Source: Paenibacillus pasadenensis
Lineage (GTDB): Bacteria > Bacillota > Bacilli > Paenibacillales > Paenibacillaceae
Length of the DNA stretch: 64,000 nucleotides
NCBI RefSeq assembly: GCF_023715725.1
Contig: NZ_JAMBOT010000004.1
Location: 248,001 to 312,000 of the forward strand
Direction of reading: 5' to 3'
Position numbers and translations under genes: made by a program. Below are positions 7,525-14,867 of the stretch, piece by piece. Each line of letters opens with the position of its first letter. Position 1 is the stretch's first letter. The notes below the pieces were generated by a model. The model was not told the origin of the DNA, did not search any database, and saw only the letters and a list, made by a program, of their open reading frames with translations.

Positions 7525-8342
7525 TTGGTTACATACACGCTGCGGCTGTCCGGAGTCAGCGCAAGATTGTAAGGTACCTCGCCCACCGGAATGGTTCTGA
7601 TTACACGATGCTCGACAAGATCAATAACGGAAACCGTCCGTCCTCGTGAGTTAGTCACATAAGCCCGTCTCCCATTGCGGGAAATATTAACGTCGATGGG
7701 AGCGGGTCCGACCGGAATCGAGACAATCTCCCTATTGGTGCGGGCGCAATAAACACTCGTTTCATTCGAGCCAAACCTGTTCACAACAAATTTTCGGCCA
7801 TCCGCTGTAAAATCGAGCCCCCAGGTTGCACCGTCCGGAATTGACTGAACAACCTTGTTCAGACGGGTATCAACAATCCATATATTACGCGCCTGCGTGG
7901 TTACATAGATTTTTGAGCCGTCAGGAGAAGCAGCAGCTGATAAGGGAAGGTTAGCCACCGGAAAACGATCCACTCTTTCATACGTAAGCGTGTCAAATTC
8001 AGTAATGCCGCCCGTATACAGATCCGGCACATAGAGCTTATTCCTGATTGTTACCGCCGCAAAGGGCTCCGGACTTACATTCCGAATGGTACGGACGACC
8101 TCATTCGTCGCTGTGGATATAACTGAGATTGACCGGTCGCCGCCGTTAATGGCATAAACCCGCTTTCCATCGTGAGATGCGTTAACTTGCCCGGGATTTT
8201 TGCCGACTGGAATTGTTTTGATGATCCGGTTAGCGGAAGGATCAATAATGGAAATTGTACTGTCATTCTGGTTGCCAACATATACGAGAAACCTGTTCCT
8301 CCAACCGTGGCTTGGCGAAATCGGCTTTTTGGGTTCAGCCAT
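7425..8342 (-). CDS. YVTN beta-propeller protein, subtype I (gene 4 of the array)
   Basis: A 305-residue protein made of about seven repeats of roughly 42 residues with the YVTN/SVID/IPVG signature (for example AYVTNSRGRTVSVIDL, VYVTNYSGDNVSVIDT). This predicts a seven-bladed propeller of the YncE/surface-layer YVTN class. The start at MAEPKKPIS has AGGAGG six bases upstream and overlaps the previous gene's end by eight bases. There is no signal peptide. It shares the blade-5 motif ATWGLDF and NIWIVDT with the gene at 9287-10156, which marks it as the same subtype. Role unknown; such proteins usually serve as scaffolds. Confidence 0.85.
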   Translation of the reverse strand: MAEPKKPISPSHGWRNRFLVYVGNQNDSTISIIDPSANRIIKTIPVGKNPGQVNASHDGKRVYAINGGDRSISVISTATNEVVRTIRNVSPEPFAAVTIRNKLYVPDLYTGGITEFDTLTYERVDRFPVANLPLSAAASPDGSKIYVTTQARNIWIVDTRLNKVVQSIPDGATWGLDFTADGRKFVVNRFGSNETSVYCARTNREIVSIPVGPAPIDVNISRNGRRAYVTNSRGRTVSVIDLVEHRVIRTIPVGEVPYNLALTPDSRSVYVTNYSGDNVSVIDTATLRVVKTIPVGDGPRGIVIV

Positions 8343-9267
8343 TGGGTGCCTCCTGTAGACGCAGCGGTGTGATGGCGATGCCGCGCGGGTTGAACCCGGT
8401 ACGAATCGTATCGACCACCCGGTTCGTGGCGGTATCGATGACCGAAACGGTGCTGCTGCCAAAATTGGTCACGTACAGCGTCCGATTATCCGGCGTAATG
8501 GCAACTCCAAACGGAACAGCACCAACGGAAACGGTGCGCATAATCCGCAATGTTGCAGCATCGATAACGGAAACGGATCGGCTGCGCGAGTTGGCCGTGT
8601 AAACACGGCGCCCGTCTCCTGACACGACAATTCCGATAGGAGCCAATCCGACGGATGTCCTTTGGAGAGGTTTATTTGACCTGGCATCGTACATGGAAAC
8701 CGAGTTCGATCCTACATTGTTGACATAATATGTGGAGCCGTCCGGTGAAAAATCAATGCCCCAGCTGTCCATTTCAGCAACTGTCCCCACCACCCGATCG
8801 GTATCGGCATTAATGATCGAGATGCCCGCTCCTACTGAGGTGACGTACACGCTGTTTTCATCCGGCGATACCGCTACACCGACAGGCCCGTTCCCTACCG
8901 GAATCTCACTCAGAACTCGATTCGTTTGAATATCCAGCACAAACAAGGAGCCGCTATAAAAAGAAGGCACATAATAACGGTTTCGGCGCAGCGAAAAGTC
9001 GACTGCAAAAGGCTCCGCGCCGACCCCCTTGACGGTCTGAACGACCAGATTCGTCCCGGTGGAAATTATCGTTACGCTGTCGCCCGCCCCATTGGTCGTA
9101 AAAATTCGCTTGCCGTCGGGCGAGACAGCCACTGAATTGGGCAGCTGGCCTACCCGAATTGTCTTCATGATCCGGTTCGTCCGAGTATCCAGCACGGAAA
9201 GCGTGTCTTGATCTTGATTCGTAATATAGGCAAACACTCGCTGCTGTGTTATTTTACCCGGACTCAA
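8335..9267 (-). CDS. YVTN beta-propeller protein, subtype II (gene 3 of the array)
   Basis: About 310 residues of YVTN repeats (VYVTSVGAGISIINA, LYVTNFGSSTVSVIDT). I chose the TTG at 9267, behind GGAGGGAG and just after the previous gene's stop at 9287; an ATG at 9321 would overlap that gene and has no ribosome site. It resembles the gene at 10197-11108 most closely: both have QLPN in blade 1, a GNG segment before blade 4 and D-x-WG-x-x-FSP in blade 5. No secretion signal is visible. The function is not recognised. Confidence 0.82.
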   Translation of the reverse strand: MSPGKITQQRVFAYITNQDQDTLSVLDTRTNRIMKTIRVGQLPNSVAVSPDGKRIFTTNGAGDSVTIISTGTNLVVQTVKGVGAEPFAVDFSLRRNRYYVPSFYSGSLFVLDIQTNRVLSEIPVGNGPVGVAVSPDENSVYVTSVGAGISIINADTDRVVGTVAEMDSWGIDFSPDGSTYYVNNVGSNSVSMYDARSNKPLQRTSVGLAPIGIVVSGDGRRVYTANSRSRSVSVIDAATLRIMRTVSVGAVPFGVAITPDNRTLYVTNFGSSTVSVIDTATNRVVDTIRTGFNPRGIAITPLRLQEAPNG

Positions 9268-9286
9268 GTTCTCCCTCCGTTCATCA

Positions 9287-10156
9287 TTAAATGATGACCA
9301 GTCCCCGCGGTCCTGGACCAACAGTTATCGTGCGTGAAACATGCAGCCGTTCAGAGTCAATAACGGAGATCGTATCGGCGCCGTAATTCGTGACATAGAT
9401 TTTACGATCATCGCGAGTAATGACGGCTCCATAAGGAAGCCTTCCAACCGGAATGGTTTTGATTACGCGACAGGCTGCGAGTTGAATGACTGAAACGGTG
9501 CCGCTTCGGGAATTCGTTACATAAGCGCGCTTTCCGTCGTTGGATAGAGCAATGCCGATTGGGCCAAGGCCAACCGGAATTCGCTTCAGCAGCTGGTTGG
9601 TCCCGGCGTTGTAAATGGCAGTCTGATTGGACACATAATGATTCACGAAAAGTCTGCGCCCGTTTGGGGAAAATGCTAACCCCCAGGTCGCGCCTGCCGG
9701 GATGGAGGCTTGAAGCTTGCTCCGCAGCGTGTCTATGATCCAGATGTTGCGCACGAGACTGGTAACATATAGTTTTCTCCCGGCGGTGTCGGTAACGGCG
9801 TTTAATAATCGGCTCGCCACCGGTATTTTTTGGACAGCCCTGCCCGTCCGCGCATTCAATACGGTCACATAACCTGAAAAATGGTCCGGCACAAAAAGCT
9901 TTCCCTGCGCTTGAACGCATCCGAATGGTTCGGAACCGACATCACGCAACATGCGGATTACCTGATTTGTGCTTGCGGAAATGACCGAGATGGAGCGGGC
10001 GCCTCCGTTTGCCGCAAATAGTCGGGTACCGTCGGCAGAAACATTGATTTGGACCGGATTGTTGCCTACGGGAATCACTTCCGCAATTTCATCCGACTCC
10101 GTATCAATTACCGATACGGTGTTGTTGTTTTGAATACTTGCATAGACCAAGCTCAT
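9287..10156 (-). CDS. YVTN beta-propeller protein, subtype I (gene 2 of the array)
   Basis: A 289-residue protein starting MSLVYASIQNNNTVSVID, with AAAGGT upstream of its ATG. YVTN repeats run to the C-terminus (RAYVTNSRSGTVSVIQ, IYVTNYGADTISVIDS). Blade 5 carries GATWGLAFSP and the preceding blade NIWIIDT, shared with the gene at 7425-8342. It lies 40 bases downstream of the gene at 10197 and is presumably cotranscribed. It is the shortest of the four and has practically no N-terminal extension ahead of blade 1. Confidence 0.85.
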   Translation of the reverse strand: MSLVYASIQNNNTVSVIDTESDEIAEVIPVGNNPVQINVSADGTRLFAANGGARSISVISASTNQVIRMLRDVGSEPFGCVQAQGKLFVPDHFSGYVTVLNARTGRAVQKIPVASRLLNAVTDTAGRKLYVTSLVRNIWIIDTLRSKLQASIPAGATWGLAFSPNGRRLFVNHYVSNQTAIYNAGTNQLLKRIPVGLGPIGIALSNDGKRAYVTNSRSGTVSVIQLAACRVIKTIPVGRLPYGAVITRDDRKIYVTNYGADTISVIDSERLHVSRTITVGPGPRGLVII

Positions 10157-10196
10157 GAGCTCTACCTTTCTAGAACCTATGTTTTTGCCCAGCGCC

Positions 10197-11108
10197 TCAT
10201 TTTACCGGAACAAGTACAATCCCCCGTGGCGCTGGCCCTGCCGGAATCGTCTTGCTCACTTGATTGATCCTCAAGCTGACTTCGGAAACGGTATCGCTGC
10301 CGGAATTAGTCACATAAGCTTTACGGTTATCTGGAGATAGCGCGACCAAAAACGGAGTGTCTCCAACAGGAATGGTATGAATGACCCGATTGGCAGATGC
10401 GCTTATAACCGAAATGGAATTGCTTCCCGAGTTCGTGACGTATACTCGGCTTCCGTCCTGCGAAACGGCTAATCCAAGAGGTCCTTTGCCAACAGGTATT
10501 TTGGCGATGCGCCTGTTGGTACTCGTTTGATAAACCGATATTCGGTTGGCGGCTAGATTGATGATGTAATACCGTTTGCCGCTCGGCGAAAATACGACTC
10601 CCCAGCAGTCCCTTTCCGGAATTGTCCGCACAATATGATGAGTGGCCGCATCAACAACCGAAATTCCTTTTTCCTGGGAAGTAAAATAAATCCGGCTTCC
10701 GTCAGGCGACACCGCTCCTCCCGTTAGACCGTTTCCAATCGGGATGTTCCGGATTATTTTATTCGTGCCGGAATTGATTACAAGCACAGTTCCCGTAAAC
10801 AGGGAAAGCGCATAAAGCCGCTGCCTATACGGCGAGACAATGACGCCGAACGGCTCCAAGTTTATCCCTTCAATCGTATGAATGACCTTGTTCGCAAGCG
10901 TGGACACAACCGAGATGGAATTGTCTCCGCCATTCGGAACGTATAACCGGCCGCGATCCGCCGATGCAGCAATTGCATTGGGCAGCTGACTGACCGGAAT
11001 CTTGGTTAAAATCCGCTGCGCAGCCAAATCTATGACCGAGAGAGAGGCCGCATTATGATTGCTGACATAGGCAAGCTGGCGGTCGGTTCTTCTTCCCGCT
11101 TCAGCCAT
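10197..11108 (-). CDS. YVTN beta-propeller protein, subtype II (gene 1 of the array)
   Basis: A 303-residue protein beginning MAEAGRRTDRQLAYVSN behind a GGAGGAGG ribosome site. Seven YVTN-type repeats follow (VYVTNSGSNSISVISA, AYVTNSGSDTVSEVSL). Blade 5 is RDCWGVVFSP, matching the subtype II gene at 8335-9267. It is promoter-proximal in the four-gene transcript. No signal peptide, lipobox or transmembrane helix is visible, so all four products look cytoplasmic, or are carried to the spore surface by another route. Confidence 0.85.
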   Translation of the reverse strand: MAEAGRRTDRQLAYVSNHNAASLSVIDLAAQRILTKIPVSQLPNAIAASADRGRLYVPNGGDNSISVVSTLANKVIHTIEGINLEPFGVIVSPYRQRLYALSLFTGTVLVINSGTNKIIRNIPIGNGLTGGAVSPDGSRIYFTSQEKGISVVDAATHHIVRTIPERDCWGVVFSPSGKRYYIINLAANRISVYQTSTNRRIAKIPVGKGPLGLAVSQDGSRVYVTNSGSNSISVISASANRVIHTIPVGDTPFLVALSPDNRKAYVTNSGSDTVSEVSLRINQVSKTIPAGPAPRGIVLVPVK

Positions 11109-11171
11109 CTGCCCCCTCCTCCTCGAACTGTTGGATTCCGATTTTGCAATTATCTTATGTAGACGCATGCA

Positions 11172-11200
11172 ATAATGAAACGGGACGGCACGGCTGTCAA
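11172..11200 (-). promoter_or_regulatory. Sigma-A-like promoter of the YVTN array
   Basis: On the minus strand TTGACA (11195-11200), a 17-base spacer and CATTAT (11172-11177). It starts just past the terminator of the sugar importer operon, which runs in the same direction. Confidence 0.75.
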
Positions 11201-11209
11201 ATAGAAAAC

Positions 11210-11248
11210 CAAAAAAACCGTCCGGCCCCCTGCGGGTCGAACGGTTTT
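11210..11248 (-). terminator. Terminator of the sugar ABC operon
   Basis: On the minus strand AACCGT...ACGGTT with a GC-rich inner stem, followed by seven T residues. It lies ten bases beyond the stop of the second permease gene. Confidence 0.8.
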
Positions 11249-11258
11249 GGCGATGCTT

Positions 11259-12116
11259 TTATCCTTTTACGGCGCCGGCTGTCAAACCAGCAACCATATA
11301 CTTTTGAAAGAAGAGGAACAGGATGACAATCGGGATCGTCGCCGTCACGCAAACGGTCATAATGTTGGCCCAATCGTAAGCCACCTCGCCCATGTAACGG
11401 ACGGAAATGCCGGGATTCAGCGTGCGAAGATGATCTTTGTTGATCAGCGTCAACGAGTACAGCAAATCGTCCCACGAGAGGATGAAGGTGTAGATGCCAA
11501 CCGAGAAAATGCCCGGTTTCGACAGCGGGAAAATGATGCGGAACAAGATGCCGAAACGGCTGCAGCCGTCAATTTTAGCCGCCTCCTCCAGCGAGATCGG
11601 GATGTTGTCGAAGAATACCTTGATCATCCAAATGGAGAACGGGAGCGATGCTGTCGTCAGAGCAATGACAAGGCCCAGTTGGGTGTTCAGCAGCCCATAG
11701 GAGTTGTACATCGCATAAAGAGCGATCAGCAGCGATACAACCGGCAGCATTTGAGTGGACAAGATAGAGAACATCATGAACCCTTTGAACCGGAATTGAA
11801 ACCGCGAGAAGCCGTAACCGGCGAACATCGCGAACAGCAGCGTAATGAGCGTTGTGCTGAAGCTAACGACAAGGCTGTTTTTGTAGTAGATCAGAAAAAC
11901 GTTGTCCGACAGCAGCTTGATATAGTGGGAAACGACCGGAGCGGACGGCAACCATTCCGGAGGGATTTTGAACAGAACGGAATTGTCTTTAAAGGAGGTG
12001 ACAAACATCCAATACAGCGGAAAGATAAGAAACAGAATGAAGACAAACAAACCGGCGTACGGAACGGTATTAGGAAGTAACCGTTTGTTTGGCTGACTTT
12101 GACTTTGGCTTGACAC
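11259..12116 (-). CDS. Carbohydrate ABC transporter permease (MalG type)
   Basis: A 285-residue permease with six membrane helices and the cytoplasmic EAA loop (EEAAKIDGCSRFGILFRIIF, conserved Gly) that docks on the ATPase. The GTG start at 12116 follows AAGGAGG and lies inside the upstream permease gene (47-base overlap), which suggests coupling. Together with the MalF-type partner and the lipoprotein it forms an importer of CUT1 type. No ATPase gene is in the cluster; CUT1 systems in Bacillales commonly share an MsmX-like ATPase encoded elsewhere. Confidence 0.92.
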   Translation of the reverse strand: MSSQSQSQPNKRLLPNTVPYAGLFVFILFLIFPLYWMFVTSFKDNSVLFKIPPEWLPSAPVVSHYIKLLSDNVFLIYYKNSLVVSFSTTLITLLFAMFAGYGFSRFQFRFKGFMMFSILSTQMLPVVSLLIALYAMYNSYGLLNTQLGLVIALTTASLPFSIWMIKVFFDNIPISLEEAAKIDGCSRFGILFRIIFPLSKPGIFSVGIYTFILSWDDLLYSLTLINKDHLRTLNPGISVRYMGEVAYDWANIMTVCVTATIPIVILFLFFQKYMVAGLTAGAVKG

Positions 12117-13047
12117 GGTTTTTCCTCCTTCCGGTTTTCTCCGGCTTTTCTTCTCCGATCGAGAACAGCTTGTTGTACAGGCCTGAGATCAGAATCATAA
12201 TAATTAGCCACAGCGCGCCGATTGCAGCGCCTTTACCCAGATCAAGCTGGACAAATGCAGCTTTATAGCTGTAGATCGCCAAAGTGGTCGTAGAGTTGAG
12301 CGGCCCGCCGCCAGTCATGATCCAGAATAGAGGGAACATTTTGAAATTTTCGATAATTGAGATCAGAGTGACGGTTTTAATATTATTTTTCAGCATTGGA
12401 AGCGTAATGTTCAGCAGAATTTGAATGCGGTTCGCTCCGTCGATCCGGGCGGCCTCGTACATGTCGTCGGGAATTCCCTGCATGCCTGCAAGCAGCATCG
12501 TGCTCATGAACGGCAGCTGCCGCCACAGCGCAGCAACGATTACGGCTGGGAGCGCAAGATCAAGATTCGTCAGCCAGTCCTTTGGACCGCTAATCAGATG
12601 AAACTGCTGCAGCACATAGTTGATCAGGCCGTATTGCGGCTGGAACAGCCACATCCATAACAGCGCCGAGACGATGGTCGGAACGATCCAGGGAATAAGA
12701 ATAAGCGTACGGAACAGCCTTTTGAAGCGGATGTTGGAATTCAATAGCAGCGCCAGCAGCATGCCCAGCACAAACTGGATGGACACGATGAAAAACACAT
12801 ACGTCAACGTGACGCGCAGCGCGCCGAAAAACTCTCCATCCTTCAAAATAGCGGCATAGTTGGCAAAATCGTTCCACGGCTGGCTCTTCATGCGCAGCAG
12901 GGTCACATCAAAAAAGCTCATGTAAATGGATTTCACAATGGGAATTCCGATTGTAAAAATCAGCATGGCCATGGCCGGTACGATCAAAACGAGCAGAAAC
13001 AGACGATCCTTCGCTATTTCTGATATACCGAGCGCCTTTTCTTTCAT
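12070..13047 (-). CDS. Carbohydrate ABC transporter permease (MalF type)
   Basis: A 325-residue permease with six predicted helices and an EAA loop (YEAARIDGANRIQILLNITL). The ATG at 13047 has GAGGAG upstream. The C-terminal tail is unusually basic (KTGRRKNRVKPKSKSAK) and its coding sequence carries the ribosome site and start of the MalG-type gene. The 250 bases separating it from the binding-protein gene contain a 218-bp palindromic element, which may reduce expression of the permeases relative to the lipoprotein, as is usual in sugar ABC operons. Confidence 0.92.
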   Translation of the reverse strand: MKEKALGISEIAKDRLFLLVLIVPAMAMLIFTIGIPIVKSIYMSFFDVTLLRMKSQPWNDFANYAAILKDGEFFGALRVTLTYVFFIVSIQFVLGMLLALLLNSNIRFKRLFRTLILIPWIVPTIVSALLWMWLFQPQYGLINYVLQQFHLISGPKDWLTNLDLALPAVIVAALWRQLPFMSTMLLAGMQGIPDDMYEAARIDGANRIQILLNITLPMLKNNIKTVTLISIIENFKMFPLFWIMTGGGPLNSTTTLAIYSYKAAFVQLDLGKGAAIGALWLIIMILISGLYNKLFSIGEEKPEKTGRRKNRVKPKSKSAKQTVTS

Positions 13048-13066
13048 GTTATCTCCTCTTCTCTAG

Positions 13067-13284
13067 TTTAAAAGACCGGTTAAAAGTGCTGCTGGAAATA
13101 CAGCCGCTGCGCCAAAGGTCGGCCCTCCGATCGCTGTTGAACTCAGATTTCCTTGAACTATGCCTCCTATAGAGGTGGAAATCCGACTTCAAAGGCGAAC
13201 GCTGACGCTTCTGCGGGCTCAACCTTTGGCTCCGCTTCTTTTTCAGCAACCTCATTTTAAGTTCTTTTTAACCGGCCTTTTAAA
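13067..13284. repeat. 218-bp imperfect palindrome with 19-bp terminal inverted repeats
   Basis: The ends are TTTAAAAGACCGGTTAAAA (13067-13085) and, on the other strand, the same sequence with one change (13266-13284). Inside, further complementary blocks continue the stem (AAAGGT near 13121 and ACCTTT near 13220, GGAAAT and ATTTCC near the centre). It fills the gap between the binding-protein and permease genes. It could be a MITE-like insertion or a selected RNA stem that protects the upstream message. No target-site duplication is obvious. Confidence 0.7.
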
Positions 13285-13296
13285 GTCGCTCGATTA

Positions 13297-14631
13297 TTAT
13301 TTCAGAGTCGTTTTCAGCTTGGCGTCCAGCTCTTCGGCTGCTTTTTCCGGCGTAGCCGCATCGGAAACTACCTTTAACAGCGCATCAGCGATATCAATAT
13401 AACCTTGCTCCATGCCGGGATGATTTTGCGGAAGCGGCTTAATCGACTTCATCTGCTCCATCATCACTTTATCAAAATCGCTTTCTGCAAACAGACCGCT
13501 CAGGGAGCTGCGCGCCGAGAAGACATCGCTTTGTTTATGATAAATGGACATCGCTTCTTCACTCGTCAAATATTTGATGAATTCGGCAGCGGCTTCTTTG
13601 TTTTTGGATTCGGAAGATACGACAAGCCCGTGAGCTTCACCAATGGAAATGCTTGCGCCGGACGGCCCTGCCGGAACAACTGCGGTTGCCCATTCCTTGT
13701 CGAACGCTTCGCCTTTGCCGCTCAGATTGCGGGATACCGCCTTGCCGTAGTAACCGTCAACGTACATGCCGAGCCGGCCGATCGCAAACAGGTTTCTCAA
13801 ATCTTTCAGCTTTGCGCCGGAAGGCCCGATGCCGTCCTTGACCAGACCTTTGTAGTAATTCAGCGTTTGAACCATCTCAGGCGTATTGGCGTTGACGTTG
13901 CCGTCCTTGTCCAGCAGCGATCCGCCGAAGTTGTACAGGTTGCGCAGTCCAATCATGCCGTTAATTGCCAATTTGTCCGAAGGCTCGCCAAATCCGTAAA
14001 TATCTTCGCCGGAGTCCGTTTTTAGCTTGGAAATCGCCTTTGCCGCCTCCAGCATCTCATCGATTGTCGCTGGCGCTTTCTCTGCAAGCCCTGCTTTTTT
14101 GAACAGCTCTTTGTTCCAATATAAAATGTACGGCGTCGCCGCCCATGGAACGCCCATCAGCTTGCCGTCATAAGAGAAGTCTTCCTTAAAGCTTGGCAGA
14201 AGGTCATCCACATATTCTTTGCCCAGCAGATCATCAAGCGGCGCCACGATGTCGGAAGCCGCATAAGAGCCGAACCAGGCCGGGAACGTTTGGATGATAT
14301 CCGGCGCGTTGCCCGTCGAAGCCATAACGAACGTTTGCTGCTTGATGTCTCCGAACGGAATGCCGATGAATTCTATCTTTATATTAGGATTTTTCGCTTC
14401 ATAATTTTTCGCAATCTCTTCCAGGGCCGGTTTGGTCGCAGCCTCGCTGATGCTCCACGATGCAAAGGTCAGCTTCACTGGTTCGCCTGACGTCTCGCCG
14501 TTTTGCGGGGCGGCCGCATTCGTATTTGTGTTCGAATTTGAGTTCGAGTTCGATTCGGAACCGCATGCCGCTAGCACGCTAGCCATTAAAACTGAAGATA
14601 CCGTCAACAAAGCTGTCTTTTTCATGTTCAT
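13297..14631 (-). CDS. Sugar ABC transporter substrate-binding lipoprotein
   Basis: A 444-residue extracellular solute-binding protein of family 1. The signal peptide ends in a lipobox (SVLAACGS, Cys 23), followed by a flexible Ser-Asn-Thr linker (SNSNSNTNTNAAA) and the body beginning EPVKLTFASWS. The ATG at 14631 has GGGGAGG upstream. It is first in the operon and divergent from a membrane-bound AraC-type regulator, the standard arrangement for oligosaccharide uptake in Paenibacillus. The sugar itself cannot be assigned. Confidence 0.92.
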   Translation of the reverse strand: MNMKKTALLTVSSVLMASVLAACGSESNSNSNSNTNTNAAAPQNGETSGEPVKLTFASWSISEAATKPALEEIAKNYEAKNPNIKIEFIGIPFGDIKQQTFVMASTGNAPDIIQTFPAWFGSYAASDIVAPLDDLLGKEYVDDLLPSFKEDFSYDGKLMGVPWAATPYILYWNKELFKKAGLAEKAPATIDEMLEAAKAISKLKTDSGEDIYGFGEPSDKLAINGMIGLRNLYNFGGSLLDKDGNVNANTPEMVQTLNYYKGLVKDGIGPSGAKLKDLRNLFAIGRLGMYVDGYYGKAVSRNLSGKGEAFDKEWATAVVPAGPSGASISIGEAHGLVVSSESKNKEAAAEFIKYLTSEEAMSIYHKQSDVFSARSSLSGLFAESDFDKVMMEQMKSIKPLPQNHPGMEQGYIDIADALLKVVSDAATPEKAAEELDAKLKTTLK

Positions 14632-14741
14632 CCTGTTATCCTCCCCTTAGTCGCTGCATCGTCCCAGCGCTGCTCACACCCTTATTATGGATCATGATGA
14701 ATGGGCTAGATATCCCCGATCCTCGATTCCGGTTATCAAAA

Positions 14742-14802
14742 CGTGACATTGCGGATCATGAAGTTATGACATAGCTCTCCAAATCGTGACTTCCCGCATC
14801 AT
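14742..14802. promoter_or_regulatory. Direct repeats, likely sites for the AraC-type regulator
   Basis: CGTGAC-N7-ATCAT occurs twice in the same orientation, at 14742-14759 and 14785-14802, exactly 43 bases apart (about four helical turns). They lie between the divergent lipoprotein and regulator genes. Paired direct half-sites of this kind are typical of AraC-family activators. Confidence 0.6.
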
Positions 14803-14867
14803 TATCCATTCAAGTATTGAAAAGTCTGTGGCATAATGTGGGTACACAAATCAGGCAGGTGATGACA

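Noticed and set aside
11247..12080. 277-codon plus-strand frame opposite the MalG-type permease
   Set aside because: Antisense shadow; begins at the terminator and lacks a ribosome site.
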